From NCBI GenBank assembly GCA_035772405.1, contig JAYKKM010000156.1, positions 1,459,501 to 1,523,500 of the forward strand: a stretch of DNA of 64,000 nucleotides. Direction: 5' to 3'. The position numbers and the translations under genes are program-made. The stretch is from Chrysogorgia sp. JL179-B06 (Eukaryota; Cnidaria; Anthozoa; Scleralcyonacea; Chrysogorgiidae). Positions 12,996-21,751 of the stretch are shown here, piece by piece (position 1 is the stretch's first letter; every line of letters begins with the position of its first letter). Under the pieces are notes generated by a model, which saw nothing but the letters and a program-made list of their open reading frames with translations, had not been told where the DNA came from and did not search any database.

Positions 12996-13706
12996 TCACA
13001 CAATATACAGTTCCAATAGCACCGCGCCAATTTTGAGACCACCATTATTTGGTTTGACGCGAAACGTCATACTTGAGTAAACACCTTTTTTAATACCCAC
13101 CTTTGACTCAATGTCTACATGACGTTGCACTGACCCCTTCAAAGACTGTTCAGTGGGTATTGGCAACGTTGTGATCACATCGCTACGCCTCCCATCAATA
13201 CCCACGTTGCTATCCGTCTCGACGATGTCACACGAAACTTCTATGTACTTCAGACCTTTATACATGTCGACCTCGTTTGGGCTAGTGTGCCACTGTAAGT
13301 CGTTCTGAATCACCTTACCCTTCGCGAAACCAAGTAGAGGCCCAATGGTGTCTAACACAGCTGAACTGCTAACCTTGACCCTACATTTACCCGTGGGCGC
13401 CAGTTTCTCTATCTCAAGATCTACCTTACGCTCGTTAGACTCGTGTTTCAAGACTTTGACCAATGCGTCGAAGCTAAAGTACCCCTCACCCACTTTAATC
13501 TTTTTAAAAGAGCCTACTTTAGAGTCGTCCAGCGTGAAGACCCCAATGCTGTCGTCATTTGTCGTGTTATGGTAGTCCCAAAACACAGTGGCTGTCTTGA
13601 CCACAATGTATGGGTTATCGTGTATGACCATCATCGCGTTGTCAAAGGACACAACTTTTTCCGCACCTTCAATGAATACCGTCAACTTTCGCGTCATGTA
13701 TAACAT
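12996..13706 (-). CDS. Penton-like minor capsid protein candidate (copy A)
   Basis: About 236 aa, starting MLYMTRKLTV. A G-Y-F/N-F-N-ALV segment, a central GPLLGF motif, a K-Y-I-E-V-SCDIV strand and a C-terminal LPIPTEQSLKGSVQRHVD...FRVKPNNG...LLELYIV block fit the single-jelly-roll minor capsid family of Polintons and adintovirus-like elements. The assignment is from pattern, not from a structure comparison. Upstream in-frame codons exist, but the copy B gene supports the start at MLY. That ATG lies only 12 bp from the divergent ATG of the 490-aa gene. The middle (about residues 60-110) differs strongly from copy B, while the ends are nearly identical. Confidence 0.6.
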   Translation of the reverse strand: MLYMTRKLTVFIEGAEKVVSFDNAMMVIHDNPYIVVKTATVFWDYHNTTNDDSIGVFTLDDSKVGSFKKIKVGEGYFSFDALVKVLKHESNERKVDLEIEKLAPTGKCRVKVSSSAVLDTIGPLLGFAKGKVIQNDLQWHTSPNEVDMYKGLKYIEVSCDIVETDSNVGIDGRRSDVITTLPIPTEQSLKGSVQRHVDIESKVGIKKGVYSSMTFRVKPNNGGLKIGAVLLELYIV

Positions 13707-13718
13707 ACGGTATATTAT

Positions 13719-15191
13719 ATGCAGAAAGCCCTTCATAACTACTATGGGAAGTACTACAAACGTGCGATGGCGAACACATCGAAGGCTGCACACGATGCAA
13801 AGGCAGACCTCATCAAAAAGTACCCCCACGCTACTTTAAGCAAATTCGAGTTCAATCCAAATATTTCACAAGATGGTAAAATCATGAGTGTCGACGTATA
13901 TTTCAGAAACAACGACATCCTCAGCACAGACATAACCAGCGCAACTTTCAAAAATGATAAAAACATGTGGAAGTGGTTACACAATAGTAAGTTCCCAATA
14001 ATATGGCAAGGCGGTGGAACTATCCAACCACTACCAAAAGGTCATAAGAACCACTGGGGACTTTGGGATGGTTACCCAACGGAAAATGTGTTGAATTATC
14101 CAGTGAATAACTTTAAAGTTTTTGTTAACCAAAATAGCTACTTCATGTCAAAGCTACCAACCTTGCGAGTCACCACGTCAAAGACAAAATCAGAGTGGGA
14201 TGACAACGAATCTTACTACCGTGTTGTGTTTGCGACGTATTGTGCGAGTTTCTGTTGTGGGGTGTCACTGCAACATTTATCAGTGTCACAAGAAGTTCAC
14301 CCAGTGGTCACAAGTGTGATGAGATTTCATTTGTACTTCACCATTAGAAGACTTCTGAGAAGAATGGAGGGTGGTGAGACCATGAAATCAATAAGTAGAG
14401 AATTCAACGCTTATGAATTGTATGGTAAGATTTCCAAGATCCCCAGAAAACATTACTACCAGAATAAAGTCCTGAGCGATGGTACAACAGGTGAAACCAG
14501 AGTCTACACACTCAACGACGTTCAGAACGATTACAGACGATATGTCGCGCGATTGTCAGACGGCTTTACCAACATTGGGTTGCAATTTCTAAATCAAAGC
14601 ATAGAAGCCTTTGTGTACTCCACACTTGGTGCGCAAGCGAGAACACGTGTATCAGTCGTTGGTGGCTCTGCAGGAAGTTTAGAAACCCAACAAGAGTTCC
14701 GCAAGTTGTTCTCTGACAGTGTTATCAACTACGACGTGTCGACATGGATTCTCAACATGAATAAATCGATTAGAGACACCAACGTTGTCCAAAATCTTGC
14801 GTTGTCGCCAAGCACATGGTTAATGCCGAGTAACGTGGTGATCCTCAAGAATAAAATCGCTGGGTACAACAACTTATTAAAGATTGCTACAGAGTCCATG
14901 AAATTTGGAGTGAACACTCGCTTGAATGCGACAACACCAACGATTGCGGCTAAAAAAGTCCACCAAGAAAATGTGGTGGCTAACTTAGTAGCGCCAACGA
15001 ATCATGCGGCTAAAAAAGTTCACCAAGAAAATGTGGCGGCTAAAAAAGTTTACCAAGAAAATGCAGCACCACTTCCCATGAAAAAAACAGTGGCCACCAC
15101 CACAAGTAAGTCAGACACGACAACGTTGGCGATAGTGTTAGGGTTCTCAGCAGTCTCTGGCTATCTACTAACCAAATACACCTTGAAGTAG
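13719..15191 (+). CDS. Polinton conserved protein with C-terminal TM anchor (copy A)
   Basis: This 490-aa protein is intact and about 95% like the product at 25401-26882. I do not recognise a named domain. Visible features are a long soluble region with a YCASFCCG cysteine cluster near residue 170, a repetitive stalk (about 410-450) with three KKV(H/Y)QEN units, and a final hydrophobic helix (TLAIVLGFSAVSGYLLT) at the very C-terminus. That makes it a tail-anchored virion or membrane protein candidate. It is followed after two bases by the fiber gene, so the two may act together at the capsid vertex. The stalk repeats differ in number and order from copy B. Confidence 0.8.
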   Translation: MQKALHNYYGKYYKRAMANTSKAAHDAKADLIKKYPHATLSKFEFNPNISQDGKIMSVDVYFRNNDILSTDITSATFKNDKNMWKWLHNSKFPIIWQGGGTIQPLPKGHKNHWGLWDGYPTENVLNYPVNNFKVFVNQNSYFMSKLPTLRVTTSKTKSEWDDNESYYRVVFATYCASFCCGVSLQHLSVSQEVHPVVTSVMRFHLYFTIRRLLRRMEGGETMKSISREFNAYELYGKISKIPRKHYYQNKVLSDGTTGETRVYTLNDVQNDYRRYVARLSDGFTNIGLQFLNQSIEAFVYSTLGAQARTRVSVVGGSAGSLETQQEFRKLFSDSVINYDVSTWILNMNKSIRDTNVVQNLALSPSTWLMPSNVVILKNKIAGYNNLLKIATESMKFGVNTRLNATTPTIAAKKVHQENVVANLVAPTNHAAKKVHQENVAAKKVYQENAAPLPMKKTVATTTSKSDTTTLAIVLGFSAVSGYLLTKYTLK

Positions 15192-15193
15192 TA

Positions 15194-15586
15194 ATGAGTC
15201 TAAACTATGGGTATGAGTCTGACGACCCTCACGATAAAATACTAAAGAGAACGAAAAGGCATCTGGACGAAGATCCTAAATTAAGCGCGACTGGTGGAAG
15301 GATGTCTGGAATAATAGACATGCAAGGCTCAGCGATAAAAAACGTAGCAGACCCAGTCGATGACTCAGATGCTACCAATAAAAGAACTCTAGAGCGACTA
15401 TTATCAGGTTTCCTCAAGAGTCAGTCCTATAATGTTGTACTCGACTTCAACGTTAGCACACACGCCTTGAAAAACGTGGAATTTCACACCAATGGCTCAA
15501 ACAAAGTGAAAGCCATTGGTGAAACAAGTAAATTAGTGCAAAACAACCCAACCTATGGTCCTATTGTTGGCATCAGAGTAGTATAG
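15194..15586 (+). pseudogene. 5' part of fiber-like gene, interrupted by copy B
   Basis: The first 128 codons match the intact fiber-like gene at 24448-25398, including the shaft-like motif DMQGSAIKN..ADP. Homology ends at 15576, and the last codons and stop belong to the terminal repeat of inner copy B. The missing 3' part resumes at 34186 after 18.6 kb. The head domain is therefore separated from this fragment. Confidence 0.95.
15571..15576. repeat. Target site duplication of copy B, left
   Basis: CATCAG here is repeated at 34186-34191 immediately outside the other end of copy B. The uninterrupted gene in copy B reads GGCATCAGCGGTGT at the same point, confirming that one CATCAG was present before insertion. 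Six-bp duplications are the Polinton norm. Confidence 0.97.
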
Positions 15587-15745
15587 CAAGTAGGGCTGCG
15601 AGCCCAATCGACTTCAAACGTGAATATAAACACCAAAACATCATCAAATTTTGCCAAATCACGATTCGACAAATTTGATGATGTTTTGATGTTATATTTT
15701 ACGGTTGACACCGAATAAGCTCGCAGCCCTACTTGCTATACTACT
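15577..15745. repeat. Terminal palindrome of copy B, left
   Basis: The first bases (AGTAGTATAGCAAGTAGGGC) reappear inverted at about 15718-15745, and the arms can be followed inwards to an AAACATCATCAAATTT core near 15640 and 15670. The terminus itself can therefore fold into a long hairpin. The same layout is seen at 34027-34185 and 43443-43601. Confidence 0.9.
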
Positions 15746-15889
15746 ACAGCGATCGTTAGTCAATCTAGACACCCCTCGCACGTTTTCTACTAAATTGGTG
15801 TCAAACACACGCGAGACTAGCGAAACAATACCAAATTTATACTAAATCACGACTCTCGCTAAATTTGACACCATTTCAGCCATATTTAA

Positions 15890-16280
15890 AAAAAATAGAG
15901 AGCGTCGTTTCAAAATTCTCACAAATTTATGTCAAATTACATTTAGGGAAAAATAGAAAGTGTCATTTCAACATTTTCGCGTGTTAAAAAAAATAAAATG
16001 TGGTACGAGCCCACTCTCACATATTAAAAAATAGAAAGTGTCATTTCAACATTTTCACAAATTTGTCGAATCGCATTTAAAAAATAGAAAGTGTCGTTTC
16101 AACATTTTCACAAATTTGTCAAATCACATTTAAAAAAAATAGAAAGTGTCGTTTCAACATTTTCACAAATTTGCCAAATCACATTTAAAAAATAATCGTT
16201 TCAACATTTTCACAAATTTGTCAAATCACATTTAAAAAATAGTCGTTTCAACATTTTCATAAATTTGTCAAATCACATTT
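15890..16280. repeat. Subterminal tandem repeats, about 50 bp unit
   Basis: The words AGAAAGTGTCGTTTCAAC, ATTTTCACAAATTTGTC and AAATCACATTTA recur about six times with small deletions. The same words appear inverted at 33690-33925 and, in shorter form, at 43150-43320. They lie between the terminal palindrome and the first gene, where replication-protein or packaging sites would be expected. A role is inferred only from position. Confidence 0.85.
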
Positions 16281-16371
16281 TTACAAATTTATGTATCGTA
16301 AAAGTGTCTCACGCGTGATAAAATTGCCACCTGTTATGCAAATTAGATTATTGCCACCTGTTAATAATAGA

Positions 16372-19300
16372 TTAGTCCGTTTGTTCACTATTTTCAGCGT
16401 TTGTCGCCCCACCTCTCACTTCAATGTTTTTGTGACCATACGCGTAGGAGTCAATACCATTTTCTAAAAGGTATCGTTTATCATCAAAACAGGATAGCGA
16501 CACTTTATTAATTTCGTAACTACCGAGCTGATGTTTGACACTTCTAATGGTCTTCATTGTGTGTCGCAATTGTTTCTGCTCAAGTAACACACTTTTGTAA
16601 TCTTCGTGTCTGATCACTTTTTTAATTATATTCTTTCTAATACCTTTAGCGGTTTTCCCACCGCCTCCACCCTCTTTCAAATAGCTGTACATTTTACTGC
16701 GCAACCCGACGAACTCGACAATTGGCGTTCCAGCGCACTCGTCCTTCATCTTCCCAATAACTTTCTTATTTTCTCTAAAAAAGAATGGACTGTCTGCAGG
16801 ATAGTCACTATTATCAAACTTTTCGCACTCCATCATAAAGTCGGAATAAACGTCGTCAGTTTTGATTGAGTACAACAGACTGTCAGTGTCAGTGAAGTGC
16901 AATCTACAGGTGTCGCTAGAGTACTTTTTCATAATATAATTGTAGTGAAAATTGTACATCAGCGTTTTACTCAAGTCTAGTATGCACATACCCACATATG
17001 CAGGTCTATTTAGTGTCAACGTTTCTTTAACTTTGTGGACAGCAACTAAGTTCTCGCTAAATATCTTGCAAGACACAAACGTTGGCTTTGAGACAAGCTT
17101 TTTAAATTTCTCCGCAGTGGTCACTAATCTTACGTCCACACGCTTCCTCAAGTTTTCCATCGTTTTTCCAAACACACTGTTGTTCATCAACTTGAAGAAG
17201 TCCTTCTCAAAAGCGTTCTTAGCCGCAGTTCTTTTGACTGTGTTAAAGTCGATGTACTTGCCTAGCCACTTGGACTGGTCAAACTGCAGGACCCTATGAA
17301 TCTTATTGATTTTTAATCCAAGATCCATGTACAACTGCAGATTTCCGTAGTGACACACATACTTTTTTTTGTCCATCAAATTAGTCACCAGCTTCTTCAC
17401 ACCACCAACACTCACGTTAAACTTATTTTTGATTTCCGTGCAGTACTCCGACAACATGTCAACAGTTATCTCCATCTTCTCAGGAGCTAGCGGGTAATCG
17501 TTATGTAAGTCATGCAAATGGGCTGGATACTCCAAGTCGACCTCGAGCAGTAAACCTTTTTTACTATTGTTGTGATAGTCGTGCAGATTAACTTTTTCTA
17601 TTTCTTTCTCAGTCAACCACTTGAAGCCGCCCGTGGGTAGACTTCGACTCATTGCCCATCCATACAAGTTGTTAGCGTCAAGGTACATCAAATACTTCGA
17701 CTCTTGCGCTTTGTCATACCCTTCCATGTACTTATTATTCGCCACACCATGTCTGTTGCAAATGTAGCTCACACCACCACGCATACCTAATTCTACAAAC
17801 TGGAACATGTCGATGTCGGACAATAATTCAAGTTCCACTCCAGTCATCTTTAGCATGGCGTCCCAAGCCAATCCAGGCGATGTAAAATAATGACACGGGT
17901 CTAATTTGTACTCACGATGGCATGTCTTTCTAAAGTTCTCAAAAACGTCGGCAAGCAAGAGCACATCGCTTTTCAAATACAGGTCGTGATACTCACCCAT
18001 ACTTTCAACGTCGAAGTAGTCCCACACATCGATGGCGCGCTCGTGCATTTCCTCCGTGATATGCTCATCATTCAGAACGCTGTAGAAGTCCTTTTTAGAG
18101 GGTAGCTCGCGTTCGTCGAATTTATCAAAGGAGTCCATATAATCATAGGGATAGACCCCCTTTCTTGTCATGAGTGCCAACCCTGTTTCACGAAACACTT
18201 CTGACGTGTATTTGAAAGCGTCCCTTGGTAGGTTCTTCACCAAGTTGTCTAGACCACTACCCATGAACTGAAAGCTGTCCAAGAACACCAAGTTTTTTCC
18301 AAGCATGAACGCCATGTACTTCTCCATGTTGTTCGGTATCACATTTATGTCTTGACCAAACTTACCAATCTCCTGCATGATGAAATGGCTATCGTAGCCA
18401 CGTAAGTTATGAAAGATCACAGGAATTTTATCAGTCAATCTAAAGTTCACGTTACACTGACGATGTGCGGACCCTCTGTACTTACCTGACACGTGACAGT
18501 GGTCTCTCACTCTAACGTCAGCGCTAGTGTACTCAACACCACAAATATGACAACTCTTAGCCTCGTCGAAATTCTTCTTATCGTCGTCAGTCAGCACCAT
18601 TTCTTTGTTAAAGTGACTCTCAGATGTTTCTTTACAATATTCAACAATTTCTAACATCTCCCCAATGAACTTGTTAACTGCGTTTTCACCGCGATACACT
18701 TTTACTGGCTTACTGTACTCGTTGTCGTAGCAACAAACTAATTTATACCCATAACCGCAGTCAACGTGCCTCTGGTAAGCATTTGTGTAGCTACACTCGC
18801 TTGATGGTGTCGTTGTGTGCACCTTCTGTGTGATAGCCTCGAAATCTGCGTACACCACAAATGGTACATTTAATTGTCTGCTAAAATTCTCGTATTTCAC
18901 TTTCGCACCTTTTTGTGGCATTTTAATAGCTTGCTTCCCATTGATGACCAAACACACTTCAATATGACTTTCAAGCACGTCCGCGCGGGTGAAACACTGC
19001 AAACAATACCTGCAAAAGTGCTTTCTCGCCTTATACTTTGTCTGACGGTACATGAATTTGTTAAAATCGCGAATGTACACATAATGCTTGTTGCCCACGT
19101 CATTAGTTATCAACAATAGGTCCATATGGTCAGGACACGTCTCCTTAGAAACGTACACGGGGAATGGCTGCTTATCTTCATACCCAAAAACATTGATGCT
19201 AATATCGTTTGCCTTTTCGATCTTGTTGTAGTCTTTGAGTGTGACTGGGAAGTCAATTCCGTCATAGTTCAGCTCACCGACATGCCTAGCGTACTTCGAC

Positions 19301-19992
19301 GTTCTATCAGAGTGTTTTCCAACAGGAAACTTATGTGCGAGGTGGCACCATCTAAAGCATTTGTTGTCATCATCGTTATTTACGTTTATCAGACCCTTCA
19401 TACTGTTGCACAGCTCCTTTGGCAGCGCAATGTAGCTACTCCCATGCAAAGGTCTGTAAATAGCGACGTTGACGTAGTGCGCATCTATTTTGTCGATAGT
19501 CCATCCAGACCCCTCAGATAACCACCCAGCTATCCGCGTCAAAATCTGCTCCGACCCGCGATTGGCAACACCCTCAATGTCATGCTCGTTAATGACGACA
19601 AACGTTTCGCTGTTAAAGTAGGCAGTTTTGTATGTGGTCTTATTGAGTTCTAAAACTTTCTCAAAAGTGACCTTGACTGTCTCCACCACTTTCATTCCGT
19701 TGGTCTCGCCTAGTTCACGTCTCAAAAGGTTAGTGACAGCACTTCTACTACCGTTCACCTGATTGATGTCTCTAGCGTCAATTACCTCGACTCCATAAGA
19801 CCTTGTGAACCCTCTCAGTGCTCGATCCAACAGCTGCGTCGACGGTGCGAGGTCTTCGACTGCAGGTTGTGTTTCTTGGTCTCTAAAAAAGCCGTGAACG
19901 TTGGTCGCTTCATCTGTTAGTGAATTGACAACGGCTGCACTCGTCTTATGCGCCCGTCTTTTTGTCACTGAATTTTTCACAGTCCGACTCAT
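16372..19992 (-). CDS. polB: Protein-primed family B DNA polymerase (copy B)
   Basis: This intact 1206-aa Polinton PolB would replicate the element from its protein-primed ends. In order: a CFRWCHLAH box (about residue 215), a C2H2-like cluster CRYCLQCF...H...C (about 325-347), exonuclease I VYADFEAI (about 380), a CHIC...DHCH...H..C zinc/HNH-like insert (about 480-510), exonuclease II HNLRGYDSHF (about 527), exonuclease III YLKSDVLLLAD (about 674), polymerase motif A DANNLYG (about 772), motif B NNSVFGKT (about 940) and motif C TDTDSLLY (about 1034). The last residues, ENSEQTD, are encoded inside the terminal repeat. The start ATG is preceded by AGTATAAGCC. The gene begins 10 bp after the zinc-ribbon gene. 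Confidence 0.97.
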   Translation of the reverse strand: MSRTVKNSVTKRRAHKTSAAVVNSLTDEATNVHGFFRDQETQPAVEDLAPSTQLLDRALRGFTRSYGVEVIDARDINQVNGSRSAVTNLLRRELGETNGMKVVETVKVTFEKVLELNKTTYKTAYFNSETFVVINEHDIEGVANRGSEQILTRIAGWLSEGSGWTIDKIDAHYVNVAIYRPLHGSSYIALPKELCNSMKGLINVNNDDDNKCFRWCHLAHKFPVGKHSDRTSKYARHVGELNYDGIDFPVTLKDYNKIEKANDISINVFGYEDKQPFPVYVSKETCPDHMDLLLITNDVGNKHYVYIRDFNKFMYRQTKYKARKHFCRYCLQCFTRADVLESHIEVCLVINGKQAIKMPQKGAKVKYENFSRQLNVPFVVYADFEAITQKVHTTTPSSECSYTNAYQRHVDCGYGYKLVCCYDNEYSKPVKVYRGENAVNKFIGEMLEIVEYCKETSESHFNKEMVLTDDDKKNFDEAKSCHICGVEYTSADVRVRDHCHVSGKYRGSAHRQCNVNFRLTDKIPVIFHNLRGYDSHFIMQEIGKFGQDINVIPNNMEKYMAFMLGKNLVFLDSFQFMGSGLDNLVKNLPRDAFKYTSEVFRETGLALMTRKGVYPYDYMDSFDKFDERELPSKKDFYSVLNDEHITEEMHERAIDVWDYFDVESMGEYHDLYLKSDVLLLADVFENFRKTCHREYKLDPCHYFTSPGLAWDAMLKMTGVELELLSDIDMFQFVELGMRGGVSYICNRHGVANNKYMEGYDKAQESKYLMYLDANNLYGWAMSRSLPTGGFKWLTEKEIEKVNLHDYHNNSKKGLLLEVDLEYPAHLHDLHNDYPLAPEKMEITVDMLSEYCTEIKNKFNVSVGGVKKLVTNLMDKKKYVCHYGNLQLYMDLGLKINKIHRVLQFDQSKWLGKYIDFNTVKRTAAKNAFEKDFFKLMNNSVFGKTMENLRKRVDVRLVTTAEKFKKLVSKPTFVSCKIFSENLVAVHKVKETLTLNRPAYVGMCILDLSKTLMYNFHYNYIMKKYSSDTCRLHFTDTDSLLYSIKTDDVYSDFMMECEKFDNSDYPADSPFFFRENKKVIGKMKDECAGTPIVEFVGLRSKMYSYLKEGGGGGKTAKGIRKNIIKKVIRHEDYKSVLLEQKQLRHTMKTIRSVKHQLGSYEINKVSLSCFDDKRYLLENGIDSYAYGHKNIEVRGGATNAENSEQTD

Positions 19993-20002
19993 TGGCTTAT
20001 AC

Positions 20003-20566
20003 TTACACTACACTTTTTTTCTTAGCCCACTCATTGTAATAAATATCACCACTTTCACACCATCCCAGCTTTGGGTACACCACCCCAAACAAATTGTCGT
20101 CGAACTTATCTTTCACCTTCCCGTCTTTGAGGTCAAGCACCTTCTTGAGTGTCTCGAGTCGTCTTCTATGACACAACCTAATAATGTAGTATCCATATCT
20201 GCTGACATTTCTACCCTTTATCAAATTGCATGAGTGCAGCACATTGACAACTTTCAGGAAGTCCTCTTTTATCAACTCAAGGTGCTCACCCCTCACAACG
20301 TTCCGCAGTCTCCTTCCCATCCACCAAGACCGTTTGTGAACGCTTTTTAGTCGCGTGAGTCTCATGTCGCTGTAACTCTGAGTGTAACCCCATTCGATGT
20401 CGCCACACTTTGGACACGCGTACCCACCGCAGTCACTTACGTTTTTCACAACGTCACAATCCGAGCAGTAGTAAATTCTGAAGGTGCCTCCACACTCAAT
20501 TTGCGTCTCATTCGCGATTTCATCAATTGTCAAGCCATAACTCATCTGCCTCATAAGTTTGTCCAT
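20003..20566 (-). CDS. Zinc-ribbon protein, possible late transcription factor (copy B)
   Basis: 187 aa. It has a clear CX2C-X13-CX2C ribbon (residues C34, C37, C51, C54) in a YYCSDCD...YACPKCG context. A basic middle region and a C-terminal NVSRYGYYIIRLCHRR segment follow. The overall plan resembles VLTF3-like late transcription factors of large DNA viruses and virophage-like elements, but I cannot confirm that from sequence alone. It is conserved at full length in copy A (38669-39232) and always lies directly upstream of PolB. The ATG is preceded by AGTAGTATAAGCG. Confidence 0.7.
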   Translation of the reverse strand: MDKLMRQMSYGLTIDEIANETQIECGGTFRIYYCSDCDVVKNVSDCGGYACPKCGDIEWGYTQSYSDMRLTRLKSVHKRSWWMGRRLRNVVRGEHLELIKEDFLKVVNVLHSCNLIKGRNVSRYGYYIIRLCHRRRLETLKKVLDLKDGKVKDKFDDNLFGVVYPKLGWCESGDIYYNEWAKKKSVV

Positions 20567-20592
20567 CGCTTATACTACTCCAACATTTTTTT

Positions 20593-21012
20593 TCAACGAA
20601 CTAGCACCCATACCGCTATTCCACTACTCAAACCTAGCGCGCTAACAAACAATAATTGGTATTCCTTCATTTCCGCACTTGGTTGGTAGTAATCCGCAAT
20701 CTTCGGGAGGTCAGTGAACACTCGTCCGCTGTACCGTATGGTCATTACGCTTCTAAGTTCTTCCAACGCGTGGTTTGTGTCATTGATGTCAGCATTAGCA
20801 TCAGAGAGCTGTTGTCGCAAACGCTGGATCTTATCTTTCTTGGCGACCTCATTCTCATACCACACTTCTTTCGCACTGGCTAGCTGTTCCAACGCATGGT
20901 TGTGTCTTTTCATCTCAGCTTCATAGCCTGAGTGGTTAAACTTTGAAAACATAAAGCCAGCGCCTGCAAAAGCCACTGCGTTAAATATCCCTCCAGCCAC
21001 AACGCTCGCCAT
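20593..21012 (-). CDS. Coiled-coil protein with two TM ends (copy B)
   Basis: 139 aa. It has an N-terminal hydrophobic segment (about residues 1-22, Gly/Ala-rich), a charged heptad-like region (about 28-85, with KDKIQRLRQQLSDANADIND) and a C-terminal hydrophobic segment (about 120-139, LFVSALGLSSGIAVWVLV). It is conserved almost residue for residue in copy A. No named family is recognised. It would form a coiled coil between two membrane anchors, perhaps in the internal membrane or capsid-membrane interface. The start overlaps closely with the end of the upstream 78-aa gene. Confidence 0.8.
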   Translation of the reverse strand: MASVVAGGIFNAVAFAGAGFMFSKFNHSGYEAEMKRHNHALEQLASAKEVWYENEVAKKDKIQRLRQQLSDANADINDTNHALEELRSVMTIRYSGRVFTDLPKIADYYQPSAEMKEYQLLFVSALGLSSGIAVWVLVR

Positions 21013-21016
21013 TAAC

Positions 21017-21253
21017 TTACGTTGATTTGAATGGGTCTGTCGGTATCCACTTTTTCGATTGCGCCCATTTTACTAACAGCGTTCCTGCACCAACAGCTGC
21101 AGCAAGTTTCACTGTGCCTTTCACTGTCTCTGGTGTTCCCAATGGTTCCCCCAAAGCCTTTTTAGAAATCATACTCACTGCCACAGCACCAGTCGTAACA
21201 AGTAGCGCATCGTACAATTCGTTCATAAGTTCTTTTCGATCGATCGCGGACAT
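21017..21253 (-). CDS. Small two-helix membrane protein (copy B)
   Basis: 78 aa starting MSAIDRKELM. Two hydrophobic helices are visible (about 18-36 and 50-66: LLVTTGAVAVSMI and LAAAVGAGTLLVKW). It is conserved in copy A, which differs by two bases at the start so the copies begin MSAID and MYMAAID. I choose the ATG next to the conserved AIDRKE; the frame upstream has no other ATG. Function unknown. Confidence 0.75.
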   Translation of the reverse strand: MSAIDRKELMNELYDALLVTTGAVAVSMISKKALGEPLGTPETVKGTVKLAAAVGAGTLLVKWAQSKKWIPTDPFKST

Positions 21254-21276
21254 ATATACATTGTCGTGTGTTTTGT

Positions 21277-21621
21277 TCAAGAATCAAACGTGTCTAGCGC
21301 TGGACGATAAGTTCTACGATTTTCTGACGCGCTAACCACAGTGCTCGCAGGCTCCAGTTGTGTCTCTTTTTCATTGCTAATTGTGTACCATAGTGAAGCA
21401 CCAGCGATGATTACACCAAGTGTTCCGACAACATATCCATAGCTCCACTCACTACCCTGTTCTTCGTTGACTATCATTTCACGCATTTTCTTTTCTTTAG
21501 CAGCTTTCGATATCTCAGCCAACTTTTTACCAGCAGCGACACGCTTTGGGTCCTTCACCTTAACACTTTTCACATCAGCCGTAATCCTCGCTTCAACAGC
21601 CGTCTGTGGGTCCTCAACCAT
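21277..21621 (-). CDS. Small single-TM protein with charged head (copy B)
   Basis: 114 aa. A Lys/Glu-rich N-terminal two-fifths is followed by one hydrophobic helix (about residues 60-80, YGYVVGTLGVIIAGASLWYT) and a polar tail. It is conserved in copy A (37613-37960, 115 aa). It is the first of five same-strand genes ending with PolB, and its start lies beside the phased CTCACAG repeats, opposite the 250-aa gene. Function unknown. Confidence 0.78.
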   Translation of the reverse strand: MVEDPQTAVEARITADVKSVKVKDPKRVAAGKKLAEISKAAKEKKMREMIVNEEQGSEWSYGYVVGTLGVIIAGASLWYTISNEKETQLEPASTVVSASENRRTYRPALDTFDS

Positions 21622-21647
21622 CTAATACATTATCACGTGTTATCTTA

Positions 21648-21700
21648 CTCACAGTTAACCTCACAGGTGTCTCACAGTTGACCTCACAGGTATCTCACAG
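21648..21700. promoter_or_regulatory. Five phased CTCACAG boxes between divergent genes (copy B)
   Basis: CTCACAG begins at 21648, 21660, 21671, 21683 and 21694, so spacings are 12, 11, 12 and 11 bp, about one helical turn. Alternate boxes continue as GTT or GGT, giving a 23-bp two-box unit. The boxes lie between the divergent starts at 21621 and 21752. Five equivalent boxes with the same spacing are present in copy A at 37535-37586. A protein-binding site (operator, enhancer or origin iteron) is the likely explanation. Confidence 0.7.
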
Positions 21701-21751
21701 TTCCAGACCAAACGCACTAAAAATTAGGATTTTTTCTGAGAGTATAACATA

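Larger units (their letters stand above)
11501..15576. mobile_element. Outer Polinton copy A, left remaining part
   Basis: This segment holds the truncated membrane-protein gene, integrase, penton-like gene, 490-aa gene and 5' part of the fiber gene, in the same order as in copy B but reversed in the window. It ends at CATCAG (15571-15576), where inner copy B is inserted. The expected second membrane gene, capsid, ATPase and 170-aa genes and the terminal repeat are absent, and the minisatellite starts instead. The element continues at 34186. Confidence 0.9.
15577..16405. repeat. Left terminal inverted repeat of copy B
   Basis: The repeat pairs with 33571-34185. It includes a terminal palindrome, a tandem array and the last codons of PolB. 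The left copy is longer because it holds more tandem units. The inner boundary is the GTTTGTC box at 16399-16405, matching GACAAAC at 33571. Confidence 0.9.

Noticed and set aside
13345..13839. Plus-strand frames opposite the penton-like gene
   Set aside because: They are antisense to a conserved gene, have low-complexity composition and are not conserved in copy B.
16606..17299. Open frames on the plus strand across PolB
   Set aside because: They mirror PolB codon structure and carry no motifs. PolB explains the region fully.
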